Shown here one piece after another: positions 54,953-64,000 of a stretch of DNA of 64,000 nucleotides. A program made the position numbers and the translations under genes. This DNA comes from Sphingobacterium sp. UBA2700 (GTDB lineage: Bacteria; Bacteroidota; Bacteroidia; Sphingobacteriales; Sphingobacteriaceae). The stretch is taken from positions 104,565-168,564 of the forward strand of contig DELI01000026.1 in NCBI GenBank assembly GCA_002354335.1, read 5' to 3'. The number at the start of each line of letters is the position of its first letter. Position 1 is the first letter of the stretch. Below the pieces are notes generated by a model, which was given only the letters and a program-made list of their open reading frames with translations, did no database searches and was not told the origin of the DNA.

Positions 54953-57900
54953 TTAAAGAGTTAGGTTAAGTCCAAATGTATAAACCATGGGCTCTGGTAA
55001 ATAGTACATCCTATTAACAACAGCCTCCGGATCGAGACCCGATTTATTAGCTTTCCAGAGAAACACATTATTCACTTGCAACACTGCGCGAACGGATTTG
55101 AAAGGAAGGCTTTTCAAGAATTGAGAATCGCTCAAAGTATAACCTAGTTGAATTTCTCTTACTCTTAAGAAAGAAGCATCGAAAACCGAGTTGCTGGAAA
55201 GTGTCGCCAATCGGGTGTAGTCATCGGCAAGTTCATAAAAATCTTCCATCACAGGGATGGCCGGGATATCTGTTTTGTGCTCATCGCCCGGTTGTCTCCA
55301 ACGTTTGGCAATTTTATTATTATAAGAGCTATCCCAAACATAACCATACATGTCTGGCATTTCCATGCGAGCAACTTGTCCGAAGTTAAATACAGTAAAG
55401 ATGGATAGGTTAAATCCTTTATATCTCAAAGTGTTATTAAATGATCCGCTATAACGTGGTCTTGTTGTACCATTTAACTCTAAAGACTCTTCTACTGGCA
55501 CAAGTACCTTCTCCCCGTCAGCTCCATAAGTCTGTGGTCTTCCCTTCTCGTCCAATCCAGCCCAGCGGTAACTCCATAGCGACTCCCGCTCATATCCCTC
55601 CAAGAATGGGACTACATCCTTCGGACGATTTAGCCTAGGATTCGTATCGGTAATTTTATTAGAGATCACTTTGCTTTTATTGTAAGCAAAATTCAATTGG
55701 CTCGACCATTCGAACGGACGGTTTTGAAGAATATTAGCCTGAATACCAAGCTCAACACCCTTATTCGATAGCTCTGCAGCATTCACGTAGGCATTCGTTA
55801 AACCAACGGTAGGATCTAACTCCTGACTGCCAAGTAAATCGTAGCTGAATTTATTGTAATAATCTAAATTGATTACAAAACGATTCGCTAAGAGGCCTAG
55901 ATCTAAGCCCGCATTAAAGGTACGCGAGCTCTCCCAGCGCAGCTTCGGATTTGGAGGAGTTTGAAGTCTCGCAACAAAATCATTAGCAATATTATTGAAA
56001 AAGCGTGTAGCCGTAAGAAATGTCGTTGTGGAATTGTTACGGTCGAAGTTACCCGTAACACCGATAGTCGAACGAAGGCTCAATTCCGAAATCCATTCAT
56101 TGTTAAAGAAAGCTTCGTTGTGTACTAACCATTTACCACCGATACTCCATAAAGGGGTTCTCCTTAGCTTAGGGTCTGCACCGAATAAATTCGAATAATC
56201 ATTTCTATAACTACCCGTAAAGGTATAGCGATGATCATAGGTATAGGCCAAAGAGGAATAGAACGAATACTCTCTGTTTTCCAAATAAGCTAATTTGTTA
56301 TAGTCTGCTGCAACATAGCGCTGTGTTCGGTCTTCCCAGTCTTTAACACCCAATGCCAGTTTTTTCGCATCAATATCCTGCGAACTGTATAACTCATCAT
56401 TGAAACCCAACATTCGTTGGCTTCCATTATCGGTAATTCGCTTACTAATATCCGCCCCAGCAATTACATTCAAATAATGACGCTCCGCAAAAGTATTTTC
56501 ATAGTTTAATTGATTACGCGACGCCATACGCTTAGCGTTAGTATAGTTTAAATCGAGGATATCACCGTATGGAATATGTTTTACATAGCCTTTTGCAGCG
56601 TCATCATATGCAGTAAATCTATTGACTAAGCTTCTCGTAAAATAAGAATCTTGATTGTAAAGATTTCGCTGTCTGCCGTTCAAACGTTCATAAACCAAAT
56701 CATTCGTCAGTCGCAAGCCTTTCATCAGCTTCCAATCCATCCCGAAAATACTACGAATGCCAAAACCGGTAGATTTATTGTTTGCCAAGTCATTATCTGT
56801 TAATAAATTGACGCCATGATCCAAATAACCTAAACCTAATAAACGGTCGTTTTCAACCTTGTTGTATCCGAAGTAATTGTTGATGGGATTTCCATGTTCA
56901 TCCAGTAACATTTGATAAGGTTGCAATGCCCGAATTTCGCCCGCAAGATTATTTATCCCCTGATTTCCCCAATTATAATCCATGGATATATTGCTTCTTA
57001 GCGTAAGGAAATTGGCAAGCTGGTATGACAGTCTGTTAGTCACTAATGTGCTCTTCGCTTGAGTACCTTTTGTCCCCGCTAAATCCTGCGCGAAGTAAAT
57101 CCCGAATAGTAAGAGAAACGGTCGGAACCGCCGCTGATGGATAGAAAGTGCTTCTGATTGATTGCTTGACGCAACAATAGATCATTTACTTGCGACTGAT
57201 TATCTAAGCCTGCTAATAGCCCCAATCGCTTATCGCGTTCTGCTAAATCAATGTCTTTCCGATCATAATCGTTGAAAATTCCTATGGATTGAGAATATCC
57301 CGTGGAAGAATTATCAAAAATAGGCGCCATGATATACCCTTTATCATATTGCTCTTTCTCATAATCAATAACATCCGCGGCACTTGCTCTTTGCAATGCC
57401 GTATAATCCGGTCTTGATTCTACACGCAAATTTCCTGAATATTGGATTACCGGTTTTCCCGCTTTCCCCTTGCTCGTTGTAATAACGATTACACCATTTG
57501 CAGCCTGCGAGCCCCAAATTGCAGCAGCAGCCGCATCCTTTAACACTGTAATATTTTCAATTTCATTGACATCAGGCATAATTTCGCTAGGAAAACCATC
57601 CACGACGATCAATGGATTAGTCCCCGCGCGCAATGAGCTACCCCCACGTACACGCATATCCGTCTTTCCATCGGGCGTGGTATAAGTGTTCAGACCTGGA
57701 ATTGCATTCTCTAGAATACGATCTAAGGAGTTGTTATTCCGTTCCAAAATGAATTCCTTTGAAAGCCCACTGCTAGAGCCGGAGGAACTTTCCTTTTTAA
57801 GAGCCTGATAACCCGTATATACAATATCGACATCCTCAATCACTTCGTTATTTCTAAGCAACTGTATCAGATTCGCATCGTTAGCGGAAGCTATACTATA

Positions 57901-58461
57901 CTCTTGAGGTCTAAAACCCAAGTTCGTAATCATGATATGGACAGGGAACGAGCTTGAAGGAAACTCAAATTCTCCTTTTGAACCTGTCGCGAGGGTATGA
58001 TAGGTCCCCGAATGGCTATAGCGCACTGTGGCGCCTACCATAGGATTGCCTTCTTCATCGATAACACGACCTCTCACCAACTGTTGTTGAGCGCTTGCCG
58101 CTTGGGATAGCTTCGCATTGTCGACACGAATTATCACCGTTTTCTTGTGCAATCGGTATTCAACGGGCAAGTCTTTAAACAATGCAGCCAATACTTCCTC
58201 GATATTCCCAACAACGGAAACATTGACTAGTGTATTGGAGAAGTCTTTCCCTTCCCAGAAAAAATGATATCCATTTTCCTTCTTGAGCTTTTCAAATATT
58301 TGGCTCAATCGTTCTTGCTTGGCATGAACCTTTAAATCCTGCCCAAATGCTAATGCTAAATTGCTTTGAAACAAGCATGCAATGAGCAATACCATTGCTG
58401 CTTTTTTGACAAAGAGATAGTCTAAACCTCCCCAGGTTTTGTAATTAGTAAAATGCTTCAT
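54953..58461 (-). pseudogene. STN-containing SusC/TonB-dependent transducer gene split by a -1 nt frameshift
   Basis: Two adjacent reading frames make one SusC. The 5' part (58461-57079, 460 residues) has a signal/TM segment, an STN signalling domain (about 40-120), a carboxypeptidase-D-like domain, the plug (LIVVDGFPSEIMPDVNEIENITVLKDAAAAAIWGS) and the barrel start SISGGSDRFSYYSG. It then runs into a stop after FTSRRI. The other frame continues sensibly as IYFAQDLAGTKGTQAKSTLV and on to a complete barrel ending YTFGLNLTL at 54953. Restoring one G in the GGG run at 57101-57103 (plus strand CCC) would join them into a protein of about 1175 residues. It is either a genuine recent frameshift or an assembly error. 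If intact, this receptor signals to the adjacent FecR. Confidence 0.85.
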
Positions 58462-58471
58462 AAAAAATTGG

Positions 58472-59629
58472 TTATTTCTTTACTCGGTTTAAGCGTACTT
58501 TTATTTGGTTATCTTTATTAGAAAATTGATAATTCATGTTATCGTGGATGAGGATATCCAACACCTCATTGAGCGAATATGTTTTAGGAATATCTCCATG
58601 ATACTCGCCATTAGGAAGATTAGCATCAATATCAAAAGTAACGGGATACCAACGCGCCAATTGCGCACAGACTTCCCTTAAGTTCTCACCTTGAAAACTG
58701 AAGTATCCATCCCGCCAACTTTGCGGCACATCTTGACTGATATTTTTGAAATCTAATAGTCTGCTTTTGTGGTTATACAAACTTTGTTGGCCCGGTTTTA
58801 AGATTACCGCTTTATCAACTTGATTGTCGGACGCTAATATCTCTAGCTTCACCGACCCTTCGAACAAGCTTGTTGTGCTCCAAAGCTCCTCTTGATAATT
58901 CTGTATGCGGAACTTCGTACCCAGCACTTCGACAGCCTGGCCGGCAGAATACACCTTAAACGGCGTATAAGAGCGACCCAGCGGATTTCTTTGTTTACTA
59001 ACTTCAAAGTAAGCCTCGCCTTTCAAATGCACTTCGCGGTTTTCAACAGCCCATTGCTTTTGAAAGCTCAATTCCGATGCCGCATTTAACCAAACCCGCG
59101 TACCGTCCGGTAATAATATTTTGGTCTCGGTACCCACGGGTGTTCGGAAGCTGTAATTTTGGCTCGCTTCATTTAAATCGCCATCAAAACTATAAGCGAT
59201 GTAACCGTCACTTGTCTTATATAGCTTGCTGCCGTCAGCATCAAGGGTATCTCCTTGCCCGACTTCATCAAGGGAAATAACTTTCCCGTTTGCCAATACC
59301 AACTCTGCTGCTTGCGTTGAGTCAGCCTGAACAACAATGTCTAGTGGATGGTCCCTTTGTTGAGAAGTATAAATCGCCAGGCCTACCGCCAGGGTGATAA
59401 CCGCTGCAGCTGCCCATTTTACCCAAGAAATTTGACGAACCGGTTTCGATTTCAACGCAGGTAATTGCCCGGCGATCCTTTGCAGACGAATCTGCATTTC
59501 GGCATTGTCGATGCTAGTCGCAGATCTAGCTTGCTCGTTATACCAGCGAAAAAGCCGTTCTTGCTCAGTCTCGGATATTGTACGCGCTTGATATTTGCCA
59601 ATTAAATTTTTTATCTCTTCAGGTAGCAT
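58472..59629 (-). CDS. FecR-family anti-sigma factor
   Basis: A 385-residue inner-membrane signal transducer. The cytoplasmic N-terminal part (about 1-80) would hold the sigma factor. A transmembrane helix lies near 88-106 (WAAAAVITLAVGLAIYTS). The periplasmic FecR domain (about 170-275: TPVGTETKILLPDGTRVWLNAASELSF, VEVLGTKFRIQNY) is followed by a C-terminal DUF4974-like domain (about 310-385: YSLNEVLDILIHDNMNYQF) that contacts the STN domain of the SusC transducer. It lies 78 nt after the sigma gene and 10 nt before SusC. Confidence 0.95.
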   Translation of the reverse strand: MLPEEIKNLIGKYQARTISETEQERLFRWYNEQARSATSIDNAEMQIRLQRIAGQLPALKSKPVRQISWVKWAAAAVITLAVGLAIYTSQQRDHPLDIVVQADSTQAAELVLANGKVISLDEVGQGDTLDADGSKLYKTSDGYIAYSFDGDLNEASQNYSFRTPVGTETKILLPDGTRVWLNAASELSFQKQWAVENREVHLKGEAYFEVSKQRNPLGRSYTPFKVYSAGQAVEVLGTKFRIQNYQEELWSTTSLFEGSVKLEILASDNQVDKAVILKPGQQSLYNHKSRLLDFKNISQDVPQSWRDGYFSFQGENLREVCAQLARWYPVTFDIDANLPNGEYHGDIPKTYSLNEVLDILIHDNMNYQFSNKDNQIKVRLNRVKK

Positions 59630-59707
59630 GGTTATTTTTTAATTGCCTAGTATCATAAAGACAGCTAACCCAGCCGAAGGATATATAAGAAAATGAAAAA
59701 AATTATT

Positions 59708-60277
59708 TTAACCTGCTAAAAGGATAATAACGGCTTTAAGAACACGTTGTCTAAGAATTGCTAAAGCTTTGGAAACCTGAAGTTTAGATGTTCCTTCCGA
59801 AATTTGCAGCAACTCCGCAATTTCCTTATGACTGAGCCCCTCATTGCGACTTAAATTAAAAACCTCGCGCATGCGAGTAGGAAGTTTATTGATCTCGGAT
59901 TCGATAATTGCGGCCAACTCTTTCCCAATGAGATCTAAATCGCTATTGCTCGTTTGTTCAGACTGCTCGACAAGAACGTGCTGAATATAATTATCCATCA
60001 CCTTCTGATGACTGAGCTTATTCAATACCCTATTTCGAGTCATCCGATAAAGAAAACTAGAAAGCTTTGCGTCTATAGGAATTGACGCTCGCTTTTCCCA
60101 AAGTGTGGTAAAGACCTCCTGAATCACATCCTCCGCTTCATCCATGTCCCTAACAACATAAAAAGCATGTTTAAATAAGATTTCTCTGTACTGCTTGAAG
60201 GCGATCTCAAATGCCATAACATTCCCCTCCCGCACGAGATTAGCCAAATCCTCTTCCCGAATCTTACTTTCCTTCAT
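59708..60277 (-). CDS. ECF RNA polymerase sigma factor (Bacteroidetes FecI-like family)
   Basis: A 189-residue sigma-70 factor. Region 2 is about 24-92 (AFKQYREILFKHAFYVVRDMDEAEDVIQEVFTTLWEKR) and region 4 about 125-180 (INKLPTRMREVFNLSRNEGLSHKEIAELLQISEGTSKLQVSKALAILR). It is the first gene of a unit containing FecR, the STN-SusC, SusD and two TlpA genes, all on one strand. Family knowledge predicts that ligand binding to SusC releases this sigma from FecR and turns on the operon. The frameshift in SusC would break that circuit. Confidence 0.95.
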   Translation of the reverse strand: MKESKIREEDLANLVREGNVMAFEIAFKQYREILFKHAFYVVRDMDEAEDVIQEVFTTLWEKRASIPIDAKLSSFLYRMTRNRVLNKLSHQKVMDNYIQHVLVEQSEQTSNSDLDLIGKELAAIIESEINKLPTRMREVFNLSRNEGLSHKEIAELLQISEGTSKLQVSKALAILRQRVLKAVIILLAG

Positions 60278-60342
60278 TGGAATCTTATAGCAATTAAAAT
60301 TGGTGTGATTAACTGATTCTCTTCAAAACTAGGAAAACAACG

Positions 60343-60388
60343 AACGAAAACAAAACTTTCATCTTCGCATTGCGAGATGAAAGTTTTG
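60343..60388 (-). terminator. Intrinsic terminator of the ThuA/dehydrogenase/cytochrome gene
   Basis: The 14-bp perfect stem CAAAACTTTCATCT / AGATGAAAGTTTTG with a 10-nt loop is followed, on the minus strand, by TTTTCGTT. It separates the upstream dehydrogenase gene from the sigma-factor operon. Confidence 0.85.
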
Positions 60389-60446
60389 TGTAGTCATCTA
60401 AAAGATATCTTCAGTACCGATAAGACCAGTAGTTAATAGACGGAAA

Positions 60447-62705
60447 TTATTGCTTTAAGATCCAATCAACCATCTCTTTCACATCTTCTTCCTTAAGGTT
60501 GGGATGCGCAGCCATGGCGACCTTACCCCACACCCCACTTCCGCCATTCTTTATCTTTTTAATCAGGATAGATTCGGCGTCCTTATTTTCTTTATAAAAT
60601 TTTGCAACCTCTTTATAAGATGGTCCAACAGACTTCTTATCTATTGCGTGACAAGATTTACAATCTGAAGCTTCAATTAAGCTCTGTCCGCGAGGAATAT
60701 TCGCTTGCTGATGGCCCACTGGGTTTGCAGCATCCCCAGCAGGCGAGGTTCCATTTTGAGAACCTTTGGATGAACCTTCCTGATAGTCAAATCGTGCAAC
60801 GGCGGCGTCCGGGTTCTTGCTAAACCAACCACTGCCATACTCTAATACATAGATCTTCCCATCAGGTCCTACCTCCATATCGATTGGGGAAGCTAATTTC
60901 ATGTTGGTGATGAAAGGCTCCATCTTGTCAAAATCACCGTTTGGCTGCATTGAAACTAACATCACCCAACCTCTGATCCAATCGTAAATAAATAGCTTGC
61001 CATCGTAATAATCAGGATAACGCGTTTCCTTCGGAAACATTGCGGAGTAATAAACAGGTCCCGCCTCCGCATTCCGTCCACCATTTCGGAGTTGTGGAAA
61101 TTCCGGCGAATCAGCGTATGGATACCAAATGAACGCTGGCTGTGCTGCAGGTAATTCTTTTAATCCGGTATTATTTCTTGACTCATTGATTGGCTTATTG
61201 GGATCAAACGCAGCTCCCTTTGCCCCGGTCTCATAGTCATGTGCATGATATGCATAGTTTTTTCCAATGAAATACGGCCAGCCGAAGAATCCTGCTGTTC
61301 GCGCTTGGTTGATTTCATCATACCCCCGCGGCCCGCGACCTACAGAATCTTTGCTCGCATCCGGCCCCACTTCCCCCCAATAGAGATAACCCGTCTTGGC
61401 ATCCACCGAAATACGATACGGATTTCGATTTCCCATCACGTAGATCTCAGGTCGTGTATTCGCCTGATCCTTTTTGAATAAATTTCCTTCGGGGATTGAA
61501 TAACTACCATCTTCATTCATTCGGATTCTAAGAATCTTACCACGGAGATCGTTGCTGTTGCCGGATGTTCTCTGCACATCATATTGCTCATGCCCTACGC
61601 GTGAATCTTTAGGAGAGTAACCATCACTGACATATTTCTGTCCTTCTTCGTTAAATGGAGTTGAATTGTCCCCCGTAGAAAGGTGCAGTAATCGATCTTT
61701 GCCAAAGGCCAATGAACCACCTGTATGACAACAAATATAACGCTGGGAGTAAAACTGAAGAATAACTTTTTCAGAACTCATATCCAATTTCTTATTCTTA
61801 AAGACGAATCTGGAAAGACGGTTTACTGACGTATCTTTGGGACTATAAAAAGCATAGATATAATTATTCTTTTTAAAATCGGGGTCTAAGGTCAAGCCCA
61901 TAAAGCCCTCTTCTGCATTAACTTTAGGGTTTCCTGTTTCGTGATAGACATCCAAAAATCCAACTTGCTCCACTTTACTTGTCTTTTGATCGAGCAATAA
62001 CAGTTCACCGCGGCGCTGTGCAATCAAAATAGACAGGTCAGGAAGAATTGCCATCTCCGTAGGCTCAAAAAGATCGCCCTTCGCCATCGTGACCTTTGTA
62101 AAATCCGCATCTGCAGGAACTGGCTTCGCTTTTGCTTTTTTATAATCCAGAACGTAATTCTTACCAATGGCATACTCCAATCCTTTAATGAATTGTCCTA
62201 TGTAATTTTTATCGGAGAATAGAGAGTTCGAGTATGCGTCCTTCTTTTCTAAAGAAACAGCGCGACCCCCGTCTACTTCCTGTTGTGATAAAGCATCCGT
62301 ATATTTTGAAGAAAATAAACGCTGATACCAACCCCAGTCAATCTCAGTGTTTTTAATTGACTCGATGGCAACCACACCGCCACCTGCTTGAATATAGCGC
62401 TCAAAGGCAGTTTCCTGATATTTATCCAAAATATTGCCCGATGTGTTTAGCAGGACTACCGCAGCATAATTTTTTAGCGAATCTTCGATAAACCAAGCCG
62501 CATCTGAAGTGGTATCTACATCAAATTTATGCTCCTCTCCTAGTTTCATTATCGTAGCAGCGGCATCGGAATTTGCCCGCAAGCTGTCCTTATCCGATTT
62601 GGTAAAGACTAAGATCCTAGGATCTCCAGCACGCTTTTGTTGACAAGAAACAAAACTCGCTACACAAAAAAATAGCACAAGAATTTTAAAGAAATGGGAT
62701 GTCAT
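60447..62705 (-). CDS. Fusion lipoprotein: ThuA-like domain, PQQ-type sugar dehydrogenase (sorbosone DH-like), cytochrome c
   Basis: A 752-residue exported lipoprotein (FVSCQQ, Cys near 21). Residues about 30-195 are ThuA-like (RILVFTKSDK, YAAVVLLNTSGNILDKYQETAFERYIQAGGGVVAIES). Residues about 205-640 form a glucose/sorbosone-dehydrogenase propeller (EGFMGLTLDPDFKKNNYIYAFY, GNSNDLRGKILRIRMNEDGSY, PDASKDSVGRGPRGYDEIN, GYPYFIG-like FGWPYFIGKNYAY). Residues about 675-752 are a small cytochrome c with CKSCH at 682-686 and likely axial Met at 731. It would oxidise a sugar with PQQ or a similar cofactor and hand electrons to its own heme. Relatives are often longer, with additional C-terminal domains. 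It stands alone between a terminator and a divergent peptidase gene. Confidence 0.88.
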   Translation of the reverse strand: MTSHFFKILVLFFCVASFVSCQQKRAGDPRILVFTKSDKDSLRANSDAAATIMKLGEEHKFDVDTTSDAAWFIEDSLKNYAAVVLLNTSGNILDKYQETAFERYIQAGGGVVAIESIKNTEIDWGWYQRLFSSKYTDALSQQEVDGGRAVSLEKKDAYSNSLFSDKNYIGQFIKGLEYAIGKNYVLDYKKAKAKPVPADADFTKVTMAKGDLFEPTEMAILPDLSILIAQRRGELLLLDQKTSKVEQVGFLDVYHETGNPKVNAEEGFMGLTLDPDFKKNNYIYAFYSPKDTSVNRLSRFVFKNKKLDMSSEKVILQFYSQRYICCHTGGSLAFGKDRLLHLSTGDNSTPFNEEGQKYVSDGYSPKDSRVGHEQYDVQRTSGNSNDLRGKILRIRMNEDGSYSIPEGNLFKKDQANTRPEIYVMGNRNPYRISVDAKTGYLYWGEVGPDASKDSVGRGPRGYDEINQARTAGFFGWPYFIGKNYAYHAHDYETGAKGAAFDPNKPINESRNNTGLKELPAAQPAFIWYPYADSPEFPQLRNGGRNAEAGPVYYSAMFPKETRYPDYYDGKLFIYDWIRGWVMLVSMQPNGDFDKMEPFITNMKLASPIDMEVGPDGKIYVLEYGSGWFSKNPDAAVARFDYQEGSSKGSQNGTSPAGDAANPVGHQQANIPRGQSLIEASDCKSCHAIDKKSVGPSYKEVAKFYKENKDAESILIKKIKNGGSGVWGKVAMAAHPNLKEEDVKEMVDWILKQ

Positions 62706-62747
62706 TTTCTAGAGTTTATAAGTGTTTAGGTTGTTGACTAAATTCTA

Positions 62748-62787
62748 TAAACTCGAGACTAGATGAATAGCTCGAGTTTATTTTTTT
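62748..62787 (+). terminator. Plus-strand hairpin with T-run upstream of the S9 peptidase gene
   Basis: The perfect 10-bp stem TAAACTCGAG / CTCGAGTTTA with a 13-nt loop is followed on the plus strand by seven T. No plus-strand gene precedes it for over 14 kb, so it would end antisense or spurious transcripts, or act as a leader element of the gene at 62961. Confidence 0.6.
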
Positions 62788-62960
62788 AAATATAGATATT
62801 TTAGAAACGAAAATGACAAGGATTAAAGAGAATTACAGGCGGTTAATTTCATAACATTAATCTAATCGTTAAAGTATACATCTCATCTCCCGGCATTTAA
62901 ATTTTCCGTTCCCATTTCCAAAAACTTATCCCTAATTTCGTCAGCATAAATAAAATTAAA

Positions 62961-64000
62961 ATGAGAAAACTACTGATACTATTTCTATTAAGCTCATCGG
63001 TAGCCTACGGACAGCGAAGCCTAACCATTGACGAAACCGTCTTTGGCCCTGGAAAATTCGCTCCTAAGACTATTACCGGTTCTAAATGGATCAAGAACAC
63101 CGATGCATTTTCGAGTTTAGATAGTACTTATCAAAACCTATTAATTCGCGAGGCCAAAAGCAACTGGCAAGCAAAACAAATTATAAGCAAAGCCGATTTA
63201 CAAAACGCGATCGCTGCTGTCATTCCATCGGATAAGGTAGAGTTGCGCCGATTTCCAACCTCTTACAACTGGGTTGATGCAAATACCATTGCTTTCGATG
63301 TCGCGGGAGAGAAAAAATCCTACAACATACAATACGACCTTTCTAAAAAGCAAGCGAAAGTGGCTGCAGGCTTTCCTAACGATTTAGAATCAGCGACAAC
63401 GAACAATTCCCAATCGAAAACCGCCTACCTGAATGGCAACAATATTGAGATCATCGATCAAAATGGCACCAAGGTAATCGTAACGAAAGACACTGTTGAT
63501 GGTATCGTAAATGGAACGGACAAAGTTCACCGTAACGAGTTCGGTATCGACAAAGGCATGTGGTGGTCGCCAAATGATAAGCTTTTATTGTACTACCGAA
63601 AGGATGAAAGCATGGTGACGAAGTATCCTTTGCCGCAATGGGATACGCGTGTTGCGACCGTAAAAGATATCCGTTACCCAATGGCAGGAATGAAGAGTGA
63701 GGAAGTAACCTTACAAATATTCAACACGGAAACTGGAAAAAATATACAATTGCAAACGGGCGAACCCAAGGAACAGTACTTAACGATCGTGACCTGGGAT
63801 TCAAACAACGAGTTTGTGTATGTTGGCGTCTTGAACCGTGGTCAAGATCATTTAAAGCTGAATAAATACAATGCACAAACTGGTGCATTTGTAAAAACCC
63901 TTTTTGAAGAATCATCAACAACATGGGTTGAACCTCAACAAGCATTAATCTTCCTACCAAACAATCCGAAACAGTTCTTATATCAAACCGATAAAGACGG
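62961..64000 (+). CDS. S9-family dipeptidyl peptidase IV-like, 5' part (runs off the window)
   Basis: At least 346 residues starting MRKLLILFLLSSSVAYGQ, a clear signal peptide. The visible part is the N-terminal beta-propeller of DPP-IV-type peptidases: SYNWVDANTIAFDV, then VHRNEFGIDKGMWWSPNDKLLLYYRKDESMV (the propeller motif that includes the glutamate/arginine substrate-contacting region in Bacteroidota DPP-IV), and IRYPMAGMKSEEVTLQIFN. The catalytic alpha/beta-hydrolase domain would lie beyond 64000. It probably cleaves dipeptides from peptides in the periplasm. It is divergent from the dehydrogenase gene, with 255 nt between. Confidence 0.9.
   Translation, partial: MRKLLILFLLSSSVAYGQRSLTIDETVFGPGKFAPKTITGSKWIKNTDAFSSLDSTYQNLLIREAKSNWQAKQIISKADLQNAIAAVIPSDKVELRRFPTSYNWVDANTIAFDVAGEKKSYNIQYDLSKKQAKVAAGFPNDLESATTNNSQSKTAYLNGNNIEIIDQNGTKVIVTKDTVDGIVNGTDKVHRNEFGIDKGMWWSPNDKLLLYYRKDESMVTKYPLPQWDTRVATVKDIRYPMAGMKSEEVTLQIFNTETGKNIQLQTGEPKEQYLTIVTWDSNNEFVYVGVLNRGQDHLKLNKYNAQTGAFVKTLFEESSTTWVEPQQALIFLPNNPKQFLYQTDKD

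Noticed and set aside
54953..57043. A separate 696-residue outer-membrane protein
   Set aside because: It begins mid-barrel without a signal peptide and joins the 5' reading frame after a one-base correction, so it is the 3' part of one SusC gene.
57081..57110. Programmed -1 frameshift signal in SusC
   Set aside because: The required shift is -1, but no X-XXY-YYZ slippery heptamer or following pseudoknot is apparent at the junction. A simple lost base in the G-run is simpler.

Overview
This window comes from a Bacteroidota chromosome, most likely Sphingobacteriaceae; Sphingobacterium is my best guess. The evidence is five intact SusC-like TonB receptors plus one frameshifted receptor gene, six SusD-family lipoproteins, a Bacteroidetes-type ECF sigma / FecR pair, promoters of the TTTG-N18-20-TAnnTTTG type, and an rpsU gene that alone carries a strong Shine-Dalgarno sequence. 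No phage, transposase, CRISPR array or rRNA operon was seen. The DNA is AT-leaning, with very AT-rich intergenic stretches.

Layout. 1-7 kb is housekeeping: an OmpA-type lipoprotein, a divergent GH144-like protein, tRNA-Gly and tRNA-Leu, a P-type cation ATPase, rpsU, a YihX-like HAD phosphatase and a CAT-anticodon tRNA. 7.4-16.8 kb (+) is a polysaccharide utilization locus (PUL): SusC, SusD, heparinase II/III-family lyase, DUF2264 protein and GH88 unsaturated glucuronyl hydrolase. It has no sulfatase or regulator, which suggests an unsulfated uronate-containing glycan. 17.1-24.5 kb (-) is a second SusC/SusD operon followed by two discoidin-like surface lipoproteins; one of these has an in-frame amber stop. 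24.5-25.6 kb is a long intergenic region holding a remnant of a second HiPIP gene, an 11-bp-period repeat, a perfect 14-bp inverted repeat and a terminator.

25.6-41.7 kb (-) is the most unusual block. It has two tandem SusC/SusD pairs, then a ThuA-like protein, two paralogous ceramidase-fold proteins that appear to lack the serine nucleophile, a PVC-type membrane dehydrogenase and a Tat-exported HiPIP that starts 2 nt after the dehydrogenase stop. I infer a surface-import plus periplasmic-oxidation system for an unknown substrate. 42.3-48.2 kb (+) is SusC, a SusD-like_2 protein and a DUF5689 lipoprotein.

48.4-51.0 kb (-) encodes a large TPR protein. 51.3-60.3 kb (-) is a trans-envelope-signalling operon: ECF sigma, FecR, a SusC with an STN signalling domain (split by a frameshift), SusD and two TlpA-like thioredoxins. 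60.4-62.7 kb (-) encodes a ThuA / PQQ sugar dehydrogenase / cytochrome c fusion. At the right edge a DPP-IV-like S9 peptidase runs off the window.

All functional calls were made by reading motifs; no database search was run.
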